Shown here piece after piece: positions 1 through 7,883 of a stretch of 64,000 bases of DNA. The notes beneath the pieces are model-generated. The model ran no database searches. It was not told the origin of the DNA and saw only the letters and a program-made list of their open reading frames with translations. The position numbers were made by a program, and so were the translations under genes. Origin of the DNA: Kaistella pullorum (lineage in GTDB: Bacteria > Bacteroidota > Bacteroidia > Flavobacteriales > Weeksellaceae); contig NZ_JACSPS010000001.1 in the NCBI RefSeq assembly GCF_014837035.1, positions 490,374-554,373 of the forward strand, in the 5' to 3' direction. The stretch's first letter is position 1. The number at the start of each line of letters is the position of its first letter.

Positions 1-435
1 GTCAATGATACGAAACTGATATTCTTCACTAAACAGGTTTGAAGTTTCAAACTGAGAGTGGATATCAATAAGATTTCCGGACAGACTACGAAGGATATCC
101 AGCGTGACCGGAACATCATTTACAAACGCCCGCGATTTGCCGTTGGGCAGCACTTCTCTCCTGATGATCGTGTGTACGTCGAAATCGAGGTCATTTTCTT
201 CAAAAAAAGCCCTGAAATTTTCACCCACTTTAAATTCGGCTTCTACTACACTTTTAGATTCGGAATTCTGAAGTGATTTCAAATCTGCGCGTTCACCCAA
301 AATCAAACGCAAAGCACCCAAAATAATAGATTTCCCTGCCCCGGTTTCACCCGTAATTACCTGTAAACCTTTGTTTAAAGTAATCTCAAGAGAATCGATG
401 AGCGCGAAATTTTGAATAAAAATTCTGGAAAGCAT
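1..435 (-). CDS. recN: DNA repair ATPase RecN (N-terminal part)
   Basis: This is the first 145 residues of RecN, the SMC-like ATPase that acts on double-strand breaks during recombinational repair. The start MLSRIFIQNF is followed by a Walker A loop, GETGAGKS, at residues 29-36 and then the segment IILGALRLILGERAD, typical of RecN. The rest of the gene, including the coiled coil and Walker B, lies beyond the left edge. It is the last visible gene of the leftward bamD-rpoZ-coaBC-porD-recN cluster, 94 bases after the preceding stop. The ATG at 433-435 is the natural start because the conserved N-terminal strand begins there. Confidence 0.93.
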   Translation of the reverse strand, partial: MLSRIFIQNFALIDSLEITLNKGLQVITGETGAGKSIILGALRLILGERADLKSLQNSESKSVVEAEFKVGENFRAFFEENDLDFDVHTIIRREVLPNGKSRAFVNDVPVTLDILRSLSGNLIDIHSQFETSNLFSEEYQFRIID

Positions 436-529
436 GTATTGAAAATCGTTTTAGCGAAATGGTTACGTTAAAAGTGAACGCAAATTTAGGGAAATTTAAA
501 AGGAATCGGCCTTTCGGAAGCTCCCGCGG

Positions 530-1435
530 CTATTTCCACTTATTCCATTTACTGTCGATTTCGCGCGGAGCCAGGATGACAAAAAGCGCTTTCAGGTCCG
601 CCATGTTCACGTTCGCGTTGTTCCCGTTACTGAAAATGTCGAAAATCTCCTGCTTTTTAGTATCGATAAAGATGTTTACCGGATAGTTCATCTGGAAACT
701 GTTCTCATAATTCTTGAGCTGTAACAGCGCATCAGCAACGATTTTTTTACCCGAACTCTGATCCGTTTTGCCCATATTATCGAGGCCGGCGCGGTGATAA
801 GTGTAGAAAATATTGCGCAGCGTGTTTTGTTCAGGTTTCAGGATGTTATCGATCAATGCTCCGCGGGTACGCGTTCCGTCCATCACAGACCAGCCTCCAA
901 AATTCTGGTTTTGCGAATTATTGCTGATTTTCTGGGCTTTTTCAAACCAAGACTGTCCGCCACGAACCTGGAAACTGTCTGCATCATAACCCAGGATCGT
1001 GTAGACGTAAAAACTCACCACATCGATAAGATTTTTGCCTGAAAACTGTCTTTCATTGAAAACAAGGTTTTCATTTTCAGTATAATCAAAACCAAAATTG
1101 GTGTCGTTGATGTTCAGCAAAGGCGTCTCATACGTGGTATTGAACACTGGCCGAACAGCCTGTACCACGATACTTCCTTTGAAACTGCTGCTTCCGCTGC
1201 GCTCTGTAATCACCACCGCAAAATTGCATTTGATTTTCTCGAAATTCTGAAGTTTCTTGCCCGTCCAACTTGTATTGTTGATGAAATCGCGAAGGTTTTT
1301 TTCTAATGTCTTATAAACCTGTGTGTTGCTGCCTCCAAGTTGCTGCGCGTTCACCTGCACATTGGCCAGTAGTTCCTGCGCTGTTGAAAGCTGAAATACG
1401 AAAAGGGCGATGAATATGGTAAATAATTTCTTCAT
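530..1435 (-). CDS. porD: DUF4835 family protein, PorD-type T9SS component
   Basis: This is an exported protein of 301 residues with a clear signal peptide (MKKLFTIFIALFVFQLSTAQ, cleavage likely after AQ). The mature part matches my recollection of the DUF4835 family, which is confined to Bacteroidota and named PorD in connection with type IX secretion. Its place between coaBC and recN is where I expect that family in flavobacteria. It starts 9 bases after the coaBC stop, so the two are probably co-transcribed. Known for the family: a link to type IX secretion, molecular role unclear. The symbol is from memory, not from a search. Confidence 0.75.
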   Translation of the reverse strand: MKKLFTIFIALFVFQLSTAQELLANVQVNAQQLGGSNTQVYKTLEKNLRDFINNTSWTGKKLQNFEKIKCNFAVVITERSGSSSFKGSIVVQAVRPVFNTTYETPLLNINDTNFGFDYTENENLVFNERQFSGKNLIDVVSFYVYTILGYDADSFQVRGGQSWFEKAQKISNNSQNQNFGGWSVMDGTRTRGALIDNILKPEQNTLRNIFYTYHRAGLDNMGKTDQSSGKKIVADALLQLKNYENSFQMNYPVNIFIDTKKQEIFDIFSNGNNANVNMADLKALFVILAPREIDSKWNKWK

Positions 1436-1444
1436 AAGTAAAGT

Positions 1445-2662
1445 CTAAAACGTGATATTAGTCTGATTATTTGAAAGACGCGTTTCGATGGCATCCAGAA
1501 TATCTTTAGCCACTTCGTTTTTAGTTCTTATCGGAAAATCTGTTTCCTCTGTCTTGGTAATGATTTTTATCCGGTTGGTATCGCCTCCGAAGCCTGCGCC
1601 TTCCTCACGCAGGGAATTCAGCACGATCATGTCGAGATTTTTCTTCGTGAGTTTCTGTCTTGCATTGGCCTCCTCATTCTGAGTTTCAAGCGCAAAGCCG
1701 ACGATGAACTGATGGCTTTTCTGTTCACCCAAAGTCTTCAAAATATCCGGATTTTTTACGAGCTCAATGGTCAACGAATCATCATTTTTCTTGATTTTCT
1801 CACTAGCAACATCCTTTGGAGCGTAATCAGCCACAGCTGCGCTGGCGATAAAGATATTTGCTTCGTCAAAATACTTGGAGGTAACCTCCAACATTTCGCG
1901 TGCGGAAGTAATTCTTTCGATCTTAATATTTTCGTGCACAGGATGCAAGTTTGTAGGACCTGAAACCAGGATCACGTTTGCGCCCCGTTCTGCCGCTGCC
2001 TCAGCAAGAGCAAAGCCCATTTTTCCGGAAGAATGGTTGCCGATGAAGCGCACTGGATCGATCGCTTCATAGGTTGGTCCAGCCGTAATCAATACTGTTT
2101 TACCTGCTAAACTGCTTGATTCTGTGAAAAAACTTTCGATATGACGGAAGATGGTCTGCGGTTCCGCCATGCGGCCCTGCCCGTGAAGACCACTCGCAAG
2201 TTCGCCGGTTTCTGCGGGGATGATGATATGCCCAAAATCTTCAGCGAGTTCCAGATTCTGCCGCGTTGAGGGATGCTGATACATATCCAGATCCATCGCC
2301 GGAGCTATGAAAACAGGACATTTTGCCGACATATACGTTGCCAGCACCAAGTTGTCACAAAGTCCGTGTACCATCTTGCCTAAAGTGTTTGCCGTGCACG
2401 GCGCCATTAAAACCACATCTGCCCACAACGCAAATTCAACATGATTGTTCCACGTACCGTTCTCGGAATAAAAGTCCGAATAAACCGGATTTTTCGAAAG
2501 CGTGGAAAGCGTAAGTTTCGAAACAAAATTTTCGGCCGAAGGCGTCATCAATACCTGTACTTCTGCACCTTGCTTTACAAAATCCCGGATCAGGATGTTG
2601 ATTTTATAAGCGGCAATTCCGCCGGAAACACAGATGAGAATTTTTTTTCCCTTGATGGCCAT
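1445..2662 (-). CDS. coaBC: Bifunctional phosphopantothenoylcysteine decarboxylase / phosphopantothenate-cysteine ligase CoaBC
   Basis: CoaBC makes 4'-phosphopantetheine from phosphopantothenate and cysteine in coenzyme A synthesis. The N-terminal FMN decarboxylase domain (about 1-185) has SGGIAAYK (13-20), the catalytic His in NNHVEF (72-77) and PAMDLDMY (121-128). The C-terminal ligase domain (about 187-405) begins TVLITAGPTYEAIDPVR and carries NHSSGKMG (209-216). Length (405) is normal. The flap over the decarboxylase active site reads LASGLHGQGRM (155-165), where the classical family has ACGD-x-G-x-GRM. Ser157 therefore sits where the conserved Cys is expected. A terminator upstream separates it from rpoZ; porD follows 9 bases downstream. 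Confidence 0.96.
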   Translation of the reverse strand: MAIKGKKILICVSGGIAAYKINILIRDFVKQGAEVQVLMTPSAENFVSKLTLSTLSKNPVYSDFYSENGTWNNHVEFALWADVVLMAPCTANTLGKMVHGLCDNLVLATYMSAKCPVFIAPAMDLDMYQHPSTRQNLELAEDFGHIIIPAETGELASGLHGQGRMAEPQTIFRHIESFFTESSSLAGKTVLITAGPTYEAIDPVRFIGNHSSGKMGFALAEAAAERGANVILVSGPTNLHPVHENIKIERITSAREMLEVTSKYFDEANIFIASAAVADYAPKDVASEKIKKNDDSLTIELVKNPDILKTLGEQKSHQFIVGFALETQNEEANARQKLTKKNLDMIVLNSLREEGAGFGGDTNRIKIITKTEETDFPIRTKNEVAKDILDAIETRLSNNQTNITF

Positions 2663-2724
2663 ATTTTGATTTATTCGCTGAACGAATTTAGTTAAAATTT
2701 AAGAAACCTTACGCCAGAGTTGGC

Positions 2725-2762
2725 CTAAAAAAAACCACAGATAGCGCATTGATCTGTGGTTT
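2725..2762 (-). terminator. Terminator downstream of rpoZ
   Basis: Read on the minus strand, an 11-bp perfect stem (AAACCACAGAT / ATCTGTGGTTT, 2732-2762) with a 9-base loop is followed by a run of T. It lies between the rpoZ stop and the coaBC start, so it ends the bamD-rpoZ transcript. Confidence 0.85.
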
Positions 2763-2785
2763 GTCTTTTACCGGAAAAAATACTT

Positions 2786-3112
2786 TTAGCTATTTTTCTC
2801 GTCTGTGTGGCGGAAGTAGATTTCCTCATCCAGCCACTCACGAATCGCGATTGAAGTAGGTTTCGGAAGTTTTTCGTAGTGTTTTGAAATCTCAATCTGC
2901 TCGCGGTTTTCGAAAACCTCCTCCAGCGTTGAATTGTGCACTGCAAATTCATCCAGTTTATTGTGAAGTTCAGAGCGGATCTCAGCATTTACCTGCTCGG
3001 CTCTTTTGCCCATGATCACTATGGCTTCATAGATTGAACCCACATTTTCTTCGATTTTATCTCTATCGTACGTGATGGTACTCAGTTCGGCTTTAGAATC
3101 TTTAGCGCTCAT
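2786..3112 (-). CDS. rpoZ: DNA-directed RNA polymerase omega subunit (Rpb6-like)
   Basis: This 108-residue protein, starting MSAKDSKAELSTITYDRDKI, resembles the Bacteroidota omega/Rpb6 subunit of RNA polymerase. The core stretch SIYEAIVIMGKRAEQVNAEIR matches the omega helix pair that clamps the beta' subunit. A longer reading frame upstream adds 11 residues (MQTLININQLK), but that would overlap the gene's own TAnnTTTG promoter element. I therefore take the ATG at 3110-3112. It follows bamD by 42 bases and ends at a strong terminator. Confidence 0.88.
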   Translation of the reverse strand: MSAKDSKAELSTITYDRDKIEENVGSIYEAIVIMGKRAEQVNAEIRSELHNKLDEFAVHNSTLEEVFENREQIEISKHYEKLPKPTSIAIREWLDEEIYFRHTDEKNS

Positions 3113-3142
3113 TTTCAGTTGATTGATGTTAATTAAAGTTTG

Positions 3143-3150
3143 CAAATATA
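3143..3150 (-). promoter_or_regulatory. Candidate -7 element for rpoZ
   Basis: On the minus strand this reads TATATTTG, a perfect TAnnTTTG element of the Bacteroidota sigma factor, about 31 bases upstream of the rpoZ ATG and beside the end of bamD. No clear -33 TTG is found at the usual 17-23 base spacing. Confidence 0.45.
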
Positions 3151-3154
3151 CGGC

Positions 3155-4129
3155 TTATTTCCCAATATTGAAAGTGGCCGCGGGCGGCGGCGTTGCCTGA
3201 GCAGCACTGTCACGTGCAATTTGCCCTGCTTTTTTCTCAGCCTGCTGCTGGTCGCGCTCTGCGTTCAGCCTTGCTTCCTCTGCTTTTTGGCGATCCTGCA
3301 ATTCTTTTTTGCGCTCTTCTACTTTCTTTTCAAGTTCGAGGAATGCTTCTTTTTCTTTTGCAAGTTTTTCACGAAGTTCCACGGCGGTCTTTGCATTTTC
3401 GCTACCGGCGTATTCTCTTTCCACCTGTTTTGTATAAGCAAGCGCGTTCTCTATCCTGTCCTTTTTCAGATCATAAACAGAATTTACGGCCAACTCATAT
3501 TTAGACCTTAAGATAAAATCATGGATCTTCGGTGCGAGTTTGGTACTTGGAAAATCAAAAAGCACATTTTCAAATGCTACATTTGCAGCTTTATAGTCTG
3601 CCATTTTGTAGTATTGACGGGCGTTTTCGTACGCTTTGAACTCCAGTTTATAGGTAAGTTCGTCGATAAGCGTATTGATGTTTTTTGATTTTTCCGAATT
3701 TGGATAGTTATTCAAAAAGTTCTGAAGTTCATTGATCGCGAGTTCAGTACTTGTCTGATCAAGGTTGTAATCCATCGAACCTTCGTAAAAACAAAGGGCA
3801 GACATGTAAGCTGCGTCTTCAGCACGTGGATCCTGTGGAAACGTTACCGAAAAGTTTTTGAACTGATGCCCTGCAAGCTTGTAATTTTTGTCGTAGTAGT
3901 TGGCGTAAGCCGAGTTGTAAACCACATTTGGCGCGTCATCTGTACCCGCCACAAGGTTTGAAAGCCTTTCGTACAGCGCCAGAGCGTTGGTCCACTTTTT
4001 ATTCTCGAAATTTTCGTTTGCTACTTTTAAGATATAGTCTTTGTCGGCACTTTTCATGGCCAGATCCTGCTGGCGGTTGCAGGCCGTGATCGCAATAAAA
4101 GCAACCAGAACTATCAGATATTTTCTCAT
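3155..4129 (-). CDS. bamD: Outer membrane assembly lipoprotein BamD
   Basis: BamD is the essential lipoprotein partner of BamA in inserting beta-barrel proteins into the outer membrane. The protein (324 residues) has a lipoprotein signal with lipobox ITAC (Cys17) and then tetratricopeptide-like helices, including ENKKWTNALALYERL, FPQDPRAEDAAYM and ELQNFLNNYPNSEKS, as in BamD/ComL. The last 60 residues are a charged coiled coil rich in Lys, Glu, Gln and Ala, longer than in proteobacterial BamD but usual for Bacteroidota as I recall. Its order upstream of rpoZ and coaBC supports the call. Confidence 0.92.
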   Translation of the reverse strand: MRKYLIVLVAFIAITACNRQQDLAMKSADKDYILKVANENFENKKWTNALALYERLSNLVAGTDDAPNVVYNSAYANYYDKNYKLAGHQFKNFSVTFPQDPRAEDAAYMSALCFYEGSMDYNLDQTSTELAINELQNFLNNYPNSEKSKNINTLIDELTYKLEFKAYENARQYYKMADYKAANVAFENVLFDFPSTKLAPKIHDFILRSKYELAVNSVYDLKKDRIENALAYTKQVEREYAGSENAKTAVELREKLAKEKEAFLELEKKVEERKKELQDRQKAEEARLNAERDQQQAEKKAGQIARDSAAQATPPPAATFNIGK

Positions 4130-4177
4130 AAATGAATCATGGCAGAAAGATAATTAAGGTTTCTGCACTTCAGTCTG

Positions 4178-4185
4178 CAAAAATA
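4178..4185 (-). promoter_or_regulatory. Candidate -7 element for bamD
   Basis: The minus strand reads TATTTTTG, matching TAnnTTTG, about 49 bases upstream of the bamD ATG. No well-spaced -33 TTG is visible. Confidence 0.4.
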
Positions 4186-4264
4186 GATTTTTTTTGCTAA
4201 TAGATTTTTATTTAAGACTATTTAACTTAAAAGACTTCGGACGTAAGGATTTATCATCGAAATT

Positions 4265-4891
4265 TCAGGCTGTTTTATAACCTAAAAGCGCAAAAACGGC
4301 CACAAGCATATTTGCAAGCATCTTGCGTTCGGCATTTTTCAGATAATCTTCCTCTTTCTCGGGCAGGTAGATTTCATAAAAGTTTTTGTTGCGGATGACG
4401 AACAGCGACGATCCCAAAATGATAGTCAGCAAATCTTCGGCTTTTGGTGCGTAAGTGAAAACACCGCTCGCAACACCTTTTTTCACCACATCATCAATGT
4501 TTGCAGTGAAAGTGGTATAAAAATCGAGAAGATCGTCTTTAAGATGCTCTGTATGGCGAAGCTCCTGCGTGACGAAACCATGAAAATAATTATATTTAAA
4601 AAGTTGGCTTACCACATGTTTCACCAGTTCCTTCATCTGAACTTCGGGTTTTGAATCTTTTATGCCTTCGGCAAATTCCGCAAAACTTTCACGTGTTTTC
4701 TGCACGCGGTAGCGATACAGATAAGACATCATTTTCTCTTTAGAACCGAAATAATAGGAAATCATGGCCACATTGATGTTGGCCTGCGACGAAATATCAC
4801 GGATCGACGTACCTTCAAAGCCTTTCCGGGCGATGAGTTTCTCGGCTACATCCAGGATATGAATCTGCTTATCCGAAAATTTCTTTTTCAT
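4265..4891 (-). CDS. TetR/AcrR family transcriptional regulator
   Basis: This 208-residue protein has the TetR N-terminal DNA-binding domain: ILDVAEKLIARKGFEGTSIRDI, then the HTH segment ANINVAMISYYFGSKEKM (about residues 37-54). The C-terminal helical region, which binds ligand in this family, is not recognisable. It is transcribed away from the TatD gene with 80 bases between them. It is not next to an efflux or lipid operon, so its targets cannot be inferred from context. Confidence 0.92.
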   Translation of the reverse strand: MKKKFSDKQIHILDVAEKLIARKGFEGTSIRDISSQANINVAMISYYFGSKEKMMSYLYRYRVQKTRESFAEFAEGIKDSKPEVQMKELVKHVVSQLFKYNYFHGFVTQELRHTEHLKDDLLDFYTTFTANIDDVVKKGVASGVFTYAPKAEDLLTIILGSSLFVIRNKNFYEIYLPEKEEDYLKNAERKMLANMLVAVFALLGYKTA

Positions 4892-4971
4892 TTTTTTGTA
4901 TTTTTAGTAAAGTTAAAAATTTTAACTTGAAAATTCAAACGAATGTTTAACAATCATGTCCGCGAATTCTG

Positions 4972-5607
4972 ATGCTGTACTTTGATTTTCATCACCACAA
5001 CTCAAACACAGATTTTGGAATCTATAATCTGAAGTTCAATGATGAACTGCCGAAAACGTATTTTTCTGCAGGAATTCATCCAGATTCCATTTCCGAAGAC
5101 CTTGAGCAGAAGTTTGATTGGCTGGAAAGAATGGCGCTATTGGAAAACTGCGTGGCAATTGGCGAATGCGGCCTCGACGCACGGTATGAAAATGCAGATC
5201 TGCAGAAACACGTTTTTGAAAAACAGATCATGCTGGCCAACGAAGTTCAGAAACCTTTAATCATCCATTGTGTTAAAAGCTTTCCGGCAATAATTGAAAT
5301 TTGCCGGAACGCGGCTGTACGCGTGGTGATTCACGGTTTCAATAAGCGGAAAACTATCGGTGATGAGTTGCTTGAAAAGCAGTTCATGCTCAGTTTTGGT
5401 AAATCACTGATGTATAACGTAAATTTGCAGGCCTTTTTTAAAGCAATGCCGCCAAACCGATTCTTTATCGAAACCGATTCCGCGGACATTGAAATTGAAA
5501 AACTTTATCGAAAGGCCGCCGAACTAAGAAATATAACGATTGAAGAATTAAACCTTCAAATCCCCGAAAACCTCAAATCAATAAATTTACCATTTCAAAA
5601 TGGATAA
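4972..5607 (+). CDS. TatD family metal-dependent hydrolase (short form)
   Basis: This is a TIM-barrel metal hydrolase of the TatD family, associated with 3'-5' DNase activity. Family landmarks are present: D-x-H-x-H near the start (DFHHH, 5-9), ECGLDAR (replacing the usual E-x-GLD), IHCVKSF (second His), IHGFNK (third His) and ETDSAD (metal Asp). It has 211 residues, about 50 fewer than classical TatD. It is the first gene of a rightward group and overlaps the following tcdA by 8 bases, so the two are translated from one message. Confidence 0.88.
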   Translation: MLYFDFHHHNSNTDFGIYNLKFNDELPKTYFSAGIHPDSISEDLEQKFDWLERMALLENCVAIGECGLDARYENADLQKHVFEKQIMLANEVQKPLIIHCVKSFPAIIEICRNAAVRVVIHGFNKRKTIGDELLEKQFMLSFGKSLMYNVNLQAFFKAMPPNRFFIETDSADIEIEKLYRKAAELRNITIEELNLQIPENLKSINLPFQNG

Positions 5608-6352
5608 AAACTGGCTGGAACGCACAGAACTTTTGGTAAAAGCGCACGGAATTGAAAAACTTAAACGTGCCAACCTGCTAGTAGTGGGACTTGGTGGCGT
5701 GGGTTCTTTTGCTGCTGAATTTTTGGCGCGCGCAGGCGTCGGAAAACTTACCATCGTTGATGGTGACACGGTAGATTTAACCAACATCAACAGACAGTTG
5801 CCCGCGCTTCACTCCACGGTCGGGCAACCGAAAGTAGAATTGGTGGCTCAGCGTCTGCGCGACATCAATCCGGAAATTGAACTCACCGAGATCAACGAAT
5901 TCCTGATACCAGAAAAAATGCAGGCCGTGATCGACGGAGACCAGTTCGATTATGTGCTCGACTGTATTGACAGCGTTACGCCAAAAATTGAACTCATAAA
6001 AGCGGCTAAACGCAAACGCATTAAAATTGTGAGTTGCATGGGTGCCGGCGGCAAAATAAATCCTGCCAAAGTGATGGTGCGCGACATCAGCAAAACCTAC
6101 AACTGTTTCCTCGCCCGCCAGGTGCGGAAACGCCTGAAAGCCGAAAAGATCGACAAAGGCGTGCGCTGCGTGTTTTCAAATGAAATTCAGGATGAAGATA
6201 GCCTGAAAATGACAGACGGAAGCAACTATAAACGTTCGTTCTACGGAACAATCAGCTATATTCCGGCAATTTTCGGTTTGTACGCAGCGGCAGAAGTCAT
6301 TAATTATCTCATTGATAAAGAGAACGACACCGCAACCAGCTCAGACATTTAG
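5600..6352 (+). CDS. tcdA: tRNA threonylcarbamoyladenosine dehydratase TcdA
   Basis: TcdA is an E1-like ATP-dependent enzyme that cyclises t6A37 in tRNA to ct6A. The 250-residue protein has the Rossmann nucleotide loop GLGGVGS (30-36), the E1-family segment IVDGDTVDLTNINRQ, and DCIDSVTPK, which together distinguish TcdA/CsdL from ThiF and MoeB. There is no zinc-binding Cys pair as in MoeB. Its start overlaps the TatD stop by 8 bases. Confidence 0.92.
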   Translation: MDKNWLERTELLVKAHGIEKLKRANLLVVGLGGVGSFAAEFLARAGVGKLTIVDGDTVDLTNINRQLPALHSTVGQPKVELVAQRLRDINPEIELTEINEFLIPEKMQAVIDGDQFDYVLDCIDSVTPKIELIKAAKRKRIKIVSCMGAGGKINPAKVMVRDISKTYNCFLARQVRKRLKAEKIDKGVRCVFSNEIQDEDSLKMTDGSNYKRSFYGTISYIPAIFGLYAAAEVINYLIDKENDTATSSDI

Positions 6353-6374
6353 AATCGGCTTTTAAACACTAAAC

Positions 6375-6752
6375 TTGGATTACAAATATTCCGCACATCA
6401 AAAACTGAAGCAAAAACGCCAGATCGATTTGCTCTTCACCAAAGGAAAATGGACGTCCTGCGGAAATCTGCGCGTCATTTCGCTGGATCTGGACAGGAAG
6501 CCGCAGGAAGGTTCCGAGTTGTTGGGACCGAAAACCGGCGTGTCAGTTTCGAAAAAATTATTTAAAAAAGCGGTACACAGAAATCGTGTCAAACGCCTGC
6601 TCCGCGAAGCGTACCGGCATCACAAACCGGCGTTTGCAGCACGTTTTGGCGAGAATACACTTGCGATGATCTTCTGGATTTCCAAAGAAATGCCCGCAGA
6701 TTTCTATGCAGTACAGGAAGATTTTCTAATGCTTTGTAAACCAAAAAATTAG
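6375..6752 (+). CDS. rnpA: Ribonuclease P protein component
   Basis: RnpA is the protein cofactor of the ribozyme that matures tRNA 5' ends. The 125-residue protein carries the family signature RNRVKRLLREA (69-79) and the N-terminal LKQKRQIDLLFTKGKW typical of RnpA. The start is TTG at 6375: an in-frame stop lies 12 bases upstream and no ATG is available before the conserved region. Neighbours are tcdA and DUF4126, not the classical rpmH/yidD. Confidence 0.93.
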   Translation: MDYKYSAHQKLKQKRQIDLLFTKGKWTSCGNLRVISLDLDRKPQEGSELLGPKTGVSVSKKLFKKAVHRNRVKRLLREAYRHHKPAFAARFGENTLAMIFWISKEMPADFYAVQEDFLMLCKPKN

Positions 6753-6815
6753 AGTCCGGCAAATGTGATTAATTTGTACATTTGTTTTGCCTTCAACCTT
6801 TTAAACGATTAAAAT

Positions 6816-7466
6816 ATGCTCAGCGAAGCCTCATTTTTGCCTTATATCCTCAGTGCATTTATCGGTATCGGACTGGCTGCGGCTACAGGTTTCCGCATTT
6901 TCATGCCGATGTTTGCGGTAAGTTTGGCCTCGTACCTTGGCTGGATTCCGATGACGGAAAGCTTTGCGTGGCTTACGGGCCTACCGACACTTATAGCGAC
7001 AGGAATCGCGATGATCGCTGAGATTTTGGCATATTATATCCCATTTATTGACCATTTGCTGGATACTTTGTCGGTTCCGCTCGCGACAGCTGCCGGTACG
7101 GTGATGTTTGCAAGTCAGTTCGCTGATATTGGATTGTTTCCGCAATGGGCATTGGCGTTGATTGCTGGTGGCGGAACAGCCGCGGCGATCAGTTCGGGTT
7201 TTGCCGGCACGCGTGCGGCATCTACGGCTACCACAGGCGGTTTAGGTAATTCCGTGGTGGCCACAACTGAGACAGCAGGTGCAGGCTTGATGTCATTTTT
7301 GGCTTTGGCAGCACCAGTAATCGCATTTGTAGTTGCAATCGGGTTGCTGATTACGGTGTTTATCTTTGGACGGAAATTGTGGCGGAAAATCAAAGGTTTA
7401 AGAACTCCGAGCCACGCAAAAATCATCGATGTAGAAGCTGTGGAGCGGCGTAATATCGAACATTAG
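6816..7466 (+). CDS. DUF4126 family membrane protein
   Basis: This is a 216-residue multi-pass membrane protein with about five hydrophobic helices. The N-terminal stretch IGLAAATGFRIFMPMFAVSL and the small-residue-rich centre (SSGFAGTRAASTATTGGLGN) match the DUF4126 family. Function is unknown. Two tandem hydrophobic halves rich in Gly and Ala suggest a membrane channel or scaffold, but that is only an impression. The C-terminus after the last helix is basic and probably cytoplasmic. Confidence 0.8.
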   Translation: MLSEASFLPYILSAFIGIGLAAATGFRIFMPMFAVSLASYLGWIPMTESFAWLTGLPTLIATGIAMIAEILAYYIPFIDHLLDTLSVPLATAAGTVMFASQFADIGLFPQWALALIAGGGTAAAISSGFAGTRAASTATTGGLGNSVVATTETAGAGLMSFLALAAPVIAFVVAIGLLITVFIFGRKLWRKIKGLRTPSHAKIIDVEAVERRNIEH

Positions 7467-7490
7467 CCGGCATTTAGCAGTATAGCAGTA

Positions 7491-7865
7491 TTATTTCTGA
7501 AAAAACATTTTAGCAGCCACGGCCACGAGCAGCACCGCGAAAATCTTCCGAAGCATGTCCTGTGACAGCGTAATTGCCGTTTTGCTGCCAAGATAACTGC
7601 CGAGCACAAACCCCACGCACAGCAGCAATGTCGTTTTTATATCGACATTTCCGGTTTTATAATAATTTAATACGCCTAAAATTCCAACAGGAAAAATAAG
7701 GAGAGCTAATGTTGTTCCCTGCGCGCGATGTTGCGTAAAGCCGAACAACAGCACCAAAACCGGCACCATTACTATTCCGCCGCCAATGCCCACCAGACCG
7801 CTCAGATAGCCAGCTAACAGACCTAATAACATCAGGCCAACAATTATCGTAACATCCATTTTCAT
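7491..7865 (-). CDS. Half-size TauE/SafE family membrane protein
   Basis: This 124-residue, four-helix protein matches one half of the TauE/SafE transporter fold. Its loop GLVGIGGGIVMVPVLVLLFG is the family's glycine-rich signature, which full-length members such as the one at 19397 carry twice. The family exports sulfite, sulfoacetate or related organosulfur anions. A single-repeat protein would have to pair with itself or another half. It is the last gene of the miaB-lptE group, 18 bases after the TPR protein. Confidence 0.85.
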   Translation of the reverse strand: MKMDVTIIVGLMLLGLLAGYLSGLVGIGGGIVMVPVLVLLFGFTQHRAQGTTLALLIFPVGILGVLNYYKTGNVDIKTTLLLCVGFVLGSYLGSKTAITLSQDMLRKIFAVLLVAVAAKMFFQK

Positions 7866-7883
7866 TAATTATTTTGGATTGTT

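Noticed and set aside
5600-6352. Call as ThiF or MoeB.
   Set aside because: No Cys-x-x-Cys zinc pairs and no thi or moa neighbours; the motif set fits TcdA better.
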